From contig NMRB01001745.1 in the NCBI GenBank assembly GCA_002633025.1, forward strand, positions 39,475 through 103,474: DNA of 64,000 bases, written 5' to 3'. The translations under genes and the position numbers were made by a program. Positions 45,966 to 56,538 of this stretch are shown in pieces. The stretch is from Notospermus geniculatus. Its lineage: Eukaryota; Nemertea; Pilidiophora; Heteronemertea; Lineidae. The first letter of the stretch is position 1. The number at the start of each line of letters is the position of its first letter. Under the pieces are notes generated by a model. That model worked only from the letters and a program-made list of their open reading frames with translations, made no database searches and had not been told where the DNA came from.

Positions 45966-47503
45966 ACAGTTTCCTACTCTGTTGAAAGAAAATAAATACT
46001 ACTTCCTACTCCTGTGGAAGGAGAACATGAAACTGTTTCCTTCTCCTGTGGAAGGAGAACACAAAACTGATTCCTAATCCTGTGGAAGGACAACATCAAA
46101 CTGATTCCTATTCCTGTGGAAGGAGAACATGAAACTGATTTCTATACCTGTGGAAGGAGAACATCAAACTGATTCCTATTCCTGTGGAACGACAACATCA
46201 AACTCATTCCTATTCCTGTGGAAGGAAAACATCAAACTGATTTCTATACCTGTGGAAGGACAACATCAAACTGATTCCTATTCCTGTGGAAGGACAACAT
46301 CAAACTGATTCGTACCCCTGAGAAACGAGAACATCAAACTGATTCCTACCCCTGAGAAACGAGAACATCAAACTGATTCCTATTCCTGTGGAAGGACATC
46401 ATCAAACTGATTCCTATTCTTGTGGAAGGACAACATCAAACTGATTCCTATTCCTGTGGAAGGAAAACATCAAACTGATTCCTATTCCTGTGGAAGGACA
46501 ACATCAAACTGATTTCTATACCTGTGGAAGGAGAACATCAAACTGATTCCTATTCCTGTGGAAGGACAACATCAAACTGATTCCTATTCCTGTGGAAGGA
46601 CAACCTCAAACTGATTTCTATACCTGTGGAAGGACAACATCAAACTGATTCCTATTCTTGTGGAAGGACAACATCAAACTGATTCCTATTCCTGTGGAAG
46701 GAAAACATCAAACTGATTCCTATTCCTGTGAAAGGACAACATCCAACTGATTCCTATTCCGGTGTTCAAGGAGAACACCAAACTCATTCCTATTCCTGTG
46801 GGAGGACAACATCAAACTGATTTCTATTCCTATGGACGGAGAACATCAAATTGAATCTTATTCCTCTGGAATGAGAAAATAAAACTGATTCCTACTCCTG
46901 TGGAAGGAGAACATCAAACTGATTCCTATTCCTGTGGAAGGAGAACATCAAACTGATTCCTATACATGTGGAAGGACAACATCAAACTGATTCCTACCCC
47001 TGAGAAACGGGAACATCAAACTGATTCCTACCCCTGAAAAAAGGAGAACATCAAACTGATTCCTACCCCTGAGAAACGAGAACATCAAACTGATTCCTAT
47101 TCCTGTGAAAGGACAACATCAAACTGATTCCTATTCCGGTGTTCAAGGAGAACACCAAACTGATTCCTATTCCTGTGGGAGGACAACATCAAACTGATTT
47201 CTATTCCTATGGAAGGAGAACATCAAATTGAATCTTATTCCTCTGGAATGAGAAAATAAAACTGATTCCTACTCCTGTGGAAGGAGAACATCAAACTGAT
47301 TCCTATTCCTGTGGAAGGAGAACATCAAACTGATTCCTATACATGTGGAAGGACAACATCAAACTGATTCCTACCCCTGAGAAACGAGAACATCAAACTG
47401 ATTCCTACCCCTGAAAAAAGGAGAACATCAAACTGATTCCTACCCCTGAGAAACGAGAACATCAAACTGATTCCTATTCCTGTGAAAGGACAACATCAAA
47501 CTG
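45965..47503 (+). repeat. 35-bp minisatellite, array 2
   Basis: More than forty units of TTCCTATTCCTGTGGAAGGA plus CAACATCAAACTGA, with a CCCCTGAGAAACGAGAA variant. A higher-order period is visible: 46720-47100 is repeated at 47100-47500. The array ends at N 47504. Confidence 0.95.
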
Positions 47504-47504
47504 N

Positions 47505-47770
47505 TCTACCTTCAACCTTCAACTGCCTCGACTTCAACTCTCAATTACAACTTGCGACTTTCTGCCTACCTACTCTCAACTCTCTACCTTCAACCTTCGA
47601 CTGCCTCGACTTCAACTCTCAATTACAACTTGCGACTTTCTGCCTACCTACTCTCAACTCTCTACCTTCAACCTATACGACTATCTCTACTTCATCACCA
47701 GCAGACTACTTTCTTTTACTGCACTATTTACTTCCCCTACTTCCGGTGGGGATTCTAAACTCGTTCCCTT
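47505..47770 (-). repeat. Inverted, diverged copy of the 28.0/41.2 kb leader and minisatellite
   Basis: CTACCTTCAACCTTCAACTG units (period about 78) are the reverse complement of the GGTTGAAAGTTGAAGG family, and GTGGGGATTCTAAAC at 47745-47759 inverts the leader GTTTAGAATCCCC. With 41167 it gives the 6.6-kb domain inverted ends. Confidence 0.65.
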
Positions 47771-49190
47771 GCCGGATACGTTTTTCAAAGAATCAAGCCC
47801 TAATTTTCAGAACACAACGAAAAAACTGCATGCAGAGCTCTAATGCATTCAGAGACAGAGCATAGTACATTTTACACCACACTAACGTCGGAGGACGTAA
47901 GCAATTTCTGAATTCAATAGAGTGAGGCTTTAAAATAACACAGAATCGACATCAGACAATCAATGGACAGGTATACCATACAAAGAACGACGATTTAACT
48001 AGAACTGAGAATTCACTGAAAGTGAATTCATGACCACACCACAAATGTTTTGGCCGGAAGCTGGTTTGTTATGTTGACGTAAGATGGCGGTGTTCGAATG
48101 TTGTGTAATAGTACGACGAACTGCCGAACGATCGATCAGGTTGTAGGCCTACACAGGCACGACGTCATGCCATGCATAGATCTCGTGTACCACGCACGGT
48201 TCTATTTATAGACTCAGATTCTATTTATAGACGACGGCGATCCCGATTTATTTAGCTGAAAAAGTTCATTATCTCAGCCAAAATTGAATGAAAGTGCACA
48301 GGAATATTTTCATCGCGAGAGAACAATTAGATCTTTAGACTGAGCAAGTCAGATTTGACGTGCATGACCTAGTTTGACCGAAAACGTGGAGGAAAGGAAA
48401 GTGGCAGAGAAACATTTTGCGTCCTGCGAAAACAATAACTGACCACACCACTGAGTGGTGGTGTGGTCATAATGAAGCGTACAAGAAAAATACAGATTCC
48501 GTATACAGGTACATGTACAACTCCCACCATCACAAATACATGTTTTTGTTGTCACAGAGGCAACAAGGAACATCAGTACTTCACGAAATGATATTCGTTT
48601 AACAGACCCAGCTGACAAATCTTGTTTTAGTTTTGTTTTGTTGTTTTTTTTTTTTTTTTTTTATTTTCATTAATTTACGAGGTGTCAGTTCCTCTGTGCA
48701 GCACAGATAAGCACCTTCTGAATATAGTATTAGATCCCCGCAAACTTCTATTTATTTACAAATTCAACCTGATCATTATCAGGTTGAATTTGTAATGCTA
48801 ATCATGATTAGCGGCGCTGAAATAGTTTGTTTGTTAACACGATACATTATTATACGATTTCTGATCCAATTATTTTGGACGGAAATATTTCGCATCCCGC
48901 CGTAGATGATCCCGTTTATTTCCCAGGAAGTACGTTGCAGCGTAAACGTTATTGTGTGTGACGAAAAATATGACCCCGTCACGGGGTCGTATTTTTTTGT
49001 AGGATTGACCTATTACTTGCGGACAAAGGGGCACAAAGCGTCAGTTGTACAAATTTTCTGCTACCAGGTGAGCGGGATGCTCTCGTATACAAGTAGGCCT
49101 ACATGTACATGAACATGCAGTTGTGTTGTTGTGCCTTGAAGCAATTTCATGGTTGAGAATAGGCCTACTGAATACTTCAATCGACAATAC
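47771..49190. other. No gene recognised; hairpins
   Basis: Hairpins are GACCACACCACTGAGTGGTGGTGTGGTC at 48440-48467, a perfect 38-base hairpin around CCTGATCATTATCAGG at 48756-48793, and GACCCCGTCACGGGGTC at 48971-48987. A T homopolymer lies at about 48643-48663. No coding signal. Confidence 0.5.
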
Positions 49191-49205
49191 CAATTGTTTA
49201 TTTCA

Positions 49206-49293
49206 GCGCATCTCTTGATTTCACGGAGCACAAGTTCGTGTCGATCCCACAATTCAACGCGAAAGCGTTCATCGACCATATCTGAACGTCACT
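49206..49293 (+). pseudogene. Decayed exon resembling ependymin-related exon 2
   Basis: TTGTTTATTTCAG followed by CGCATCTCTTGATTTCACGG AGCACAAGTTC parallels the acceptor and start of exon 2 at 56885-56930 (TTGTTTATTTCAG, CGGATCTTTTGATTTCGCGG). The residues SLDFTEHKF match SFDFADQKF. The similarity then fades and a stop follows, so this is a relic of a tandem paralogue 7 kb upstream of the intact gene. Its other exons are not visible. Confidence 0.45.
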
Positions 49294-49728
49294 TCGTGAA
49301 CCCGGTCGCCACCAGGCTTGTCTCTTATTCGCAGTATTATTACGTACACGCAAGTCGAAGGCCTACGTGTATGACAAACACAAATCATGTCACTGTTAAC
49401 TGGCTCCTTGGACGAGTGGATAGGGAGTGGTGGATTACAAATAAGAGGTATCCGGAGATGTTGACAGCTCTGCTGCCCGAAGGCAAATGAAGTGGCGCCC
49501 TCCTGGCCTCGTGGGATCTATCATGTTATGAGCCTTCGTTTCAGGTGTTTGCAGTTCTCTTGCTCGTCGCATGGGGGCTTTTTGTTCATTCACGTCAGCT
49601 TTAGTGTAAGGAACGTTGAAAAACGTCTGGGATACGCGTAATGCTATGGCGCAGAACACGCGAAATGTAGTATACGTCTGATTTTCAAGTTCCCCATTAC
49701 TTCAGTTTTACCTTCCAACTCCAAAAGA

Positions 49729-49880
49729 GATGGTGCGTGAGATCATGGGAGAGTCCCGAGATCGTACTGATTCAGTTTCTGAGGAGGAAGAGATCGCCCC
49801 AGAAAGTGATGAGGGTGATGATGATAACGACAAGAAAAAGAAAAAAAGAGGATGCCCCTTGGAGGGTATAACGTGCTAGA
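49729..49880 (+). CDS. Short acidic/basic frame of unknown nature
   Basis: ATG at 49729 opens 49 codons: MVREIMGESRDRTDSVSEEE, then an acidic run DEGDDDND and KKKKKRG, stop in CTAGATAG near 49881. The biased composition looks like a disordered nuclear-protein segment, perhaps one exon of a larger gene or a transposon remnant. No homologue is recognised. Confidence 0.25.
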
Positions 49881-49881
49881 T

Positions 49882-51432
49882 AGCCATGAACCATATTGTA
49901 ACTCGCTTGCTTATCTATTTTTGCCTACATGTACATGTATATTCAAACTGAATACAAGCCTGGCGGCGTAAATGGTTCACGTGGAAAGAGTTTGAAATAA
50001 AGAATGTTCGCACACTAAACACACAAAACTGCCTTCGACACAGCACGAAGTGCTCAACCTGATACACTAAACAGTCCAATGAACAGAAGTTGTCATAGCC
50101 TGCGCAAAGTGCATTCAATTCAGGCCAACACACCGACTGAAAAAAGTAAACAAATCAACCCTCCCTCTCCCCGGGCCCTCTCCATCATGATGAAACAAAC
50201 AAGCCCAACCCAGTACTCGCACAAAAAGGGTGAGTGATAATCCACGGCTCTTTGAATGAAAACGCTCGTGAACACCCCACCTCGCACCATGGCCAAAGAC
50301 ACAGACTGACCTCAAACCACTTCTAAATATAAATCCACTTCTAAATACAAATCCTCGTGCTTCTCAACCTAATTACACAAACCATCATATAGGTACATGT
50401 ATTTGCTCGTCCGCCTGTGAGCCCGATATAGAACACGTGCTCATCAGCCTCTGTCCCACTTTCGGACTCCGTCGGTAACCAGGGGTCTATGTAAACCCCG
50501 CATGGATTTTAACCAATCGGATTCATTTCTTAATTATGAAATCGATAGAAAACCACAAAATGCCCGAAAAAACATATTAATCGCAAACTAATCGGTTTTA
50601 TTATTAGCCCGGACACTACTAGGCATAGAAAGTAACATATACCAGCTGAATGTTTTGAAGGCCGATAATGATTTAGTGCCGAAAAGTGTGTCGAAAGCTC
50701 ATTTTGGACCAAATATAGTGGTCACTTAAAGGGACTATAGGCCCACGTGAACCAACAATGTGCAGTACCTACAACGATTATAAGACGCATGTTATGAAAT
50801 TTTCACCAAAATTAAGGGGCCTAGTTTATCAATAGCATCAGGTCCCGGCGTTTCCTCAAAGACAGTCGATATTTGTGTTCTGTTAACAGCATAACCTCCA
50901 TTATACAGATCGGCCTCGGCGGAAAGCCGTGTTTTATGTACTAGATTCTAATGATTTATTACTCTTAGTCATCTTTAATGAGAATAAAATCACGAAACTG
51001 TCATTAATGTTCGTCTCTGCTGTTATATTTTTTTAAATTTTTTTATTACGCTGTTTTGTGTTATTTGGGCAGCTACTCATCCCCTTACACGAATAATTTG
51101 TTCACAGAATGCTTTTGCATTTGGATTTGAACATTTAAAAGTCTTTGTTTTAAACACTTTCAAATTTTCAAATCCGATGAATATGAATCAGATGCTTCTG
51201 TTCAAGTGGAACTTTTCTATTTTCTATTTTTTCAAGAAATTTGGCAGAGGAGGAAAACAATAGGGTTGGGCCCAATAAACATCTCAGCACTCTTATCTCG
51301 ACCCCTATAAATCGGGTTTTATAAGGGTGCAAGATGTGTCTTGGTATGCAGACCAAACAACATGAACATGATGTGATGATTTTCTATAAAACCTAGGTGT
51401 AAGAAATTGCGGAATTTATCTATATTGACGGT
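49882..51432. other. No gene recognised
   Basis: Minus-strand frames at 49915-50315 and 51168-51356 have no recognisable domain. Unique, moderately AT-rich sequence. Confidence 0.4.
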
Positions 51433-52545
51433 TATGGCAAGCCGTTTGTACATTAATGACAAAAACTATTTGTCTCATAAACTGGGTTTTTGTTAACAAA
51501 AACTGAGTTTTTGTCACAGAATCTAAGATTTTGTCCCTAAAGCTATCATTTTGTCGACAAAAACTCAGTTTATGTCAAAATGCTAGTTATTTTATACAAA
51601 AACTCTGTTTTTGAAGCAAAAACCATGATTTTGTTCATAAACTGAGTTTTTGTCGACAAAATCCTAGATGTCAAAAACCCAGTTTTTGTCTCCAAAAAGT
51701 GAATTTTGACTCAAATTGCATTTTGTACTCAAAAACCGTGTTTATGACAAAATGATAGTTATTTACTCTAAAACCCTATTTTTGCTGATCATGGGGACGA
51801 GATTCAAAATATGAGATGCGCAAAATGACAATTGCGCATCTAGACTTAAGTCTAGTTATTCTGAACAAAAACTGAGTTTTTGTCATAATCAAAGTTTATG
51901 AGACAAAATCACAATTTTGTGGACAAAAAAATCAGAATTTTGTGGACAAAAACTAAGTTTTTGACAAAATATGAGATGCGCAAAATGACAATTGCGCATC
52001 TAGACTTAAGTCTAGTTATTCTGAACAAAAACTGAGTTTTTGTCATAATGAATGTTTATGAGACAAAATCACAATTTGGACAAAAACTAAGTTTTTGACA
52101 TAAACTTGGTTTTTGTCACAGCCGTTTGTACATTAATGACAAAAACTAGGATTTTGTCTCATAAACTGAGTTTTTGCCTCATAAACTGAGTTTTTGTTAA
52201 CAAAAACTCAGTTTTTGTCACAAAATCTAAGATTTTGTCCCTAAAACTACCATTTTGTCCGACAAAAACTGGGTTTTTGACATAATCTAGGATTTTGTCG
52301 ACAAAAACTCAGTTTATGAACAAAATCATGGTTTTTGCTTCAAAAACAGAGTTTTTGTATAAAATAACTAGCATTTTGACATAAACTGAGTTTTTGTCGA
52401 CAAAATGATAGTTTTAGGGACAAAATCTTAGATTCTGTGACAAAAACTGAGTTTTTGTTAACAAAAACCCAGTTTATGAGACAAAAACTCAGTTTATGAG
52501 ACAAAATCCTAGTTTTTGTCATTAATGTACAAACGGCTTGCCATA
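51433..52545. mobile_element. 1.1-kb element made of ACAAAAACTGAGTTTTTGT palindromes
   Basis: The ends are TATGGCAAGCCGTTTGTACA TTAATGACAAAAACT and its perfect inverse. GACGGT lies on both outer sides (51427-51432 and 52546-52551), a possible 6-bp target duplication. The interior is almost entirely words such as ACAAAAACTCAGTTTTTGT, GACATAAACTGAGTTTATG, GACAAAATCCTAGGATTTTG halves and CATTTTGTC. A 79-base unit with ATGCGCAAAATGACAATTGCGCAT and CTAGACTTAAGTCTAG occurs twice (51809, 51969). No coding capacity. Confidence 0.88.
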
Positions 52546-52551
52546 GACGGT

Positions 52552-53576
52552 GGCACTTTATGTTCGACCGCTAACTCCTCCGTGGTTTCTGATCGAAATG
52601 GCACCATTTTCACAGGGAATGTTGAGATTGATATGGAGGTGGTCCTCAAGTGGATGCCATTATATTTTAAGCCCCTTAGCGAATAAAATGCATGAAGAAC
52701 CTTATGCCCACTAGCCTGGTTCTGCCAGACACGCAGCGCCATCTACACGGTGGCCAGCGGAACCAGGCTACAATGCCCACCAGCATTTTCTTCAACCGTG
52801 CAGGGTGATTAGAAAACAGGAACTTCAACACGTAAAACTGCTGCCATCTGCTTCCCATAGGCCTAGATTATTGCCCAAGGAGTTGGTCCCCTCCAAACAT
52901 ATTGCCCCCATGCAGACGCCCAGCAAAATGCCATCCTCTGGCCACATGCGTCCGCTGAATATGTGCTCGCCACGGGTATCAATCATGCTGGTATAGTTAA
53001 TGCCCGATGTGTACATGTACTTAGGATTTTTCTGGTACTAAAATTTATAAATGGGTATACATGGGTGTTCAACATCCATTTCAGCTGGGCAATTGATGGC
53101 CTATTACCGAAATCACTCTTAATGGGCCTCATTTATAATGTTTAGTACTAGAAAAATTCAAGTGCAGATCGGGCATTAGTCACATCTTTAACACCAACTT
53201 AGTACATAATAGGGAAAAAAATTCCTAAGGCCTACACACTGCAGTTGTATCCATTGCCATTATCGGAGAGTAATGTTTAAAAGATGATTCCGACACAATT
53301 GCACAATAATTCATGCAATTTTCGTGATAATATACATGTACGTACATTCTGTCGTAGGCCAGCAAAACAAAATTGTAAACGGGTGAAGGTTGTGTGGAAA
53401 CTTCCACGTCTGCTAAAGTCCTTTTCACATACATACATTAGGCCAATCGCGCACTTCGCCGACTAAAATACCCCCCGAAAAACACCACACCTACACCCAA
53501 CCACCAATACTCTGCGTCAGCCGACTGAAATAGGTTGACCACAAACAGTAATGTTACACCACAGGTATCACAGGTG
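52552..53576. other. No gene recognised
   Basis: CCTGGTTCTGCCAGACACGC near 52718 pairs with GCCAGCGGAACCAGG near 52753, an imperfect hairpin. GGGCATTA and CTAGTACTAAA-type words at 53000-53175 form another degraded inverted pair (TTTTTCTGGTACTAAAATTTATAA / TTATAATGTTTAGTACTAGAAAAA). Confidence 0.45.
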
Positions 53577-53577
53577 A

Positions 53578-53745
53578 CAGGTGTAATAAAATCTAATGCC
53601 CCCACCCTTCTGATGTCCGCATGCATTGTTTGGTGCAGGATTAAGGGTCTTGGTCTCTCTTGTGTCCAACTCAATGGTGCCGCTTAATCCGTAAATGTAT
53701 TGTTGGGGGACATCATATATCGGGGTACATTAGATTTGTAACGTC
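53578..53745. mobile_element. MITE, second copy of the 22903-23080 family
   Basis: GGTGTAATAAAATCTAATGC to CATTAGATTTGTAAC, with the shared interior GCCGCTTAATCCGTAAATGT and GGGGGACATCATATATCGGG. Confidence 0.75.
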
Positions 53746-53836
53746 GATCAGTGTTCCCCGTATTTCTGTGTTTCTATGGTTCCCGATCATCAAGATCGGG
53801 AACCATATTGTGATTGGTCATGGTGTCTGTCTGTCT

Positions 53837-53912
53837 GTGCGTGCGTGCGCGTGCTCGTGCACGTGTGCGTGCGTGCGTGTGTGCGTGTATCTGTGTGTGT
53901 GTCCGGTCTGTC
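53837..53912 (+). repeat. (TGTC)n/(GTGC)n/(TG)n microsatellite
   Basis: CTGTCTGTCTGTGCGTGCGTGC and following GTGT tract. Just upstream lies TGGTTCCCGATCATCAAGATCGGGAACCA (53780-53808), whose first half recurs at 56828-56846. Confidence 0.9.
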
Positions 53913-54515
53913 ACGCCTTCATATCTTATCTCCTTCAACAGCTACAGCTCTGGTAACACATCCTACCCCTAGGTTTGTCAACCTGGGCAATCCAATCAGC
54001 TAATCATTTTCAACATCAGCTGCCTCCATCATGATGTAATCAACATATCAGACTTGATATTTTTTCCGTCACGCTTTTATCTGATGCCATAACTCGGCTC
54101 CTTTAACACCTAATGCAATGGAAGTAGGTTCTACCCCTAGGTTTTCATGCCCCAGGAATCCAATGGACTGATTACTTTTGATCTGAGATGTTGGGGGTCA
54201 TGGTGATATCGACATCACTAATTTGATATTTTGAGATAACTTTTCTAGAGTTTCAGATTGTAAAGTTCCACTTGAAAAAGACCCCGGTTGGGGTCGAAAA
54301 TTCGTGAATTCTGGAGATTGACTTTTTGCTTATTATCATTTTGTGTGTCAATTTTGTGCTGTTCTGTATCTTGAGATAACTTGCCATATTGTCAACTGAG
54401 CAACATGAAATATGTCTTAGCTCATGCCTGCTTGTCCAAGGACTGGACTGTGTTAAAATTCTCAGCCTCAAGTGCCCGGGTGATTGAGATTTCATGAGAT
54501 TTTGATATATCAAAC

Positions 54516-54760
54516 TTGATAATTTGAAATATCTCTGTCTGTGTTAGAGATAGATACATGACATCACCCATACTTTGGTTATTGAGGATGCCCACTTCGA
54601 TTATGCAATGACCTTGATGATCAGAGGTCAAGGTCAAACTTGATAATTTGAAGTATCTCTTACTGTGGTAGAGGTAGAGGCATGATATCACCCATGTTTA
54701 GGTTATTGAGGATGCCCATTTCGATTATGCAATGACCTTATCGATCAAAGGTCAAGGTCA
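54516..54760 (+). repeat. About 120-bp tandem duplication
   Basis: CTTGATAATTTGAAATATCTCT to GGTCAAGGTCAA occurs twice (54516 and 54638). Shorter related segments precede it from 54040. Confidence 0.8.
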
Positions 54761-54831
54761 AGGTCAACCATGAGATGAATTATTGGCATGAGATCAAGTT
54801 CTGTGGGATTCATCGCTGTAGTTCATCAGTC

Positions 54832-54970
54832 AGTGTATCCATATCTCTGTCAATGTATCCTGATCTCTATCAATGTATCTGATCTATCAATGTATCCTAT
54901 CTCTATCAATGTATCTGATCTATCAATGTAGCCTTGTCTCAATGTATCTGATCTCTGTCAATGTATCATT
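54832..54970 (+). repeat. TCTATCAATGTATCTGATC minisatellite
   Basis: Seven to eight units of 17-20 bases. Confidence 0.85.
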
Positions 54971-56538
54971 CATGTAAAAGTACCTAATCGGGAACCATAC
55001 GACATTTACAATGTCATCTTGTTCTTATTGTTTCCCTCCTGACCGATTAAGCGGCAACTAACCCAACAATAACCATTCTACGCCCCGTCTATTGTTGGGG
55101 AACACTGAGCTACAGAAACACTCACAGATGTTACACCTGGTCTGTGAAAACCCAGCCAAAGTCTGGGGAGTGACATGGCCTTGATCATACATGCCTTTCG
55201 TTGCACAGCCGATAAGGCTTTTTTGCCACCAACAGACCGTCGTTTTTTCATTGTGATCAGAATCCCTACATAACCTATTAACTCTGTGGTGTTCAGCGAC
55301 ATTGACGGGGTTTTGCCAGACTCGGTCACAAATGTCAAACGACACGATGAAGTCAAAACTACAGACCGACTATAACTTTCCAAATTACAGTCCTGCACAT
55401 TATTGCACAAAAATACAGGCTATTCACTGTGACCTTTTGGCCCTGCATGTTATAATATTGTAAAATGTACATGTCATTTATCCAATCATCGATGAAAGAC
55501 GGAATCAGGAGCAAGGAATAACAACGATTGTTTTTGTAAGTAGACATGATTGTCAACTAATTGCATGGAAATGACATCACATTTTTGGGGACGCGCGCAA
55601 ATATAGGCAAATCACAGGCCAAACAAATTATCATAATTACTAAATCGTAGAAAGATTATATATAGGTTCGGGCATCAGGTATCCAACTGCCAGACAGGTT
55701 GCAGTGGTATCGGGACACGGTATTAGGCGAGATATATTTTGGTAAGTCAGTTCGTTCTACTCCATTCTCTGCTCTTTTGTCGGTGATCAACCATGCTTGT
55801 CGCCGTGAATTGAAACCAATCATTCTGGAAATACCTAGTAAGTCACATTTTTGGAAAAAATGAGTTAAGGCCAAATTCGTCCTTACTAGATATTGTTTCA
55901 TCATAATAAACAGTTTTTGTTTGCAAAATGTTCGCCAAAGCCTCGGAAAGACAGTGGTGCACTTACTCGGTTTTTACGTCTAAAGTCATCAGAATTGTGA
56001 CTTACTACGTTTTTACCTTTGCAAATTCAGCATGAAATCAGAGGTAAAACATAGCAAATTGCAGTTAATCCTGTTGTATAACATATTTTTAATTAGGAGT
56101 GTTTTCCACAACAAAACTGTTCCAAGTTGTCATTCCACATAAACCCATTTTTCTCGAAAACAACAAAATGTGACATACTAGGTATTTCCATTGGATGCTA
56201 GAACTGCGCAGCGTTAAAGAGACTGAGACCAACCTCGACAATTTTTGTTACGAGAATACCAAAATCCTGATATCAACGCTAATTGGTCGATTTTGAATTC
56301 AGATGTTACAGCCATACTGATTGGTCCTATTATCTCGGGCGGGGGTTCACATGATTGCAAAATAACGGCGTTCTATTACAAGATCACGTGACTGACGCCA
56401 GTCGTGCGCAAAGCAGCATCACACAAGTTTTAGACGTTGCAGCCAGACCCTCGGTTGGTAGACCGAGGGTCCAGGCGCTTGGTCTCCCTTCTCTCGCAGA
56501 CAAATCGATCTACAGCTGCTGATCGTTCTTTCAGAGCC
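54971..56538. other. No gene recognised; upstream region of the ependymin-related gene
   Basis: Minus-strand frames at 55058-55410 overlap each other and show no domain. The last 130 bases (56400-56538) are GC-richer, contain CAGACCCTCGGTTGGTAGACCGAGGGTC (hairpin 56443-56472), and should hold the 5' UTR. Confidence 0.45.

Noticed and set aside
45965-47503. CRISPR-like array
   Set aside because: Units are contiguous with no unique spacers, in a eukaryotic genome; it is a minisatellite.
53660-54003. Cysteine/valine-rich frames
   Set aside because: They run over the TG/GTGC microsatellite and have no domain.
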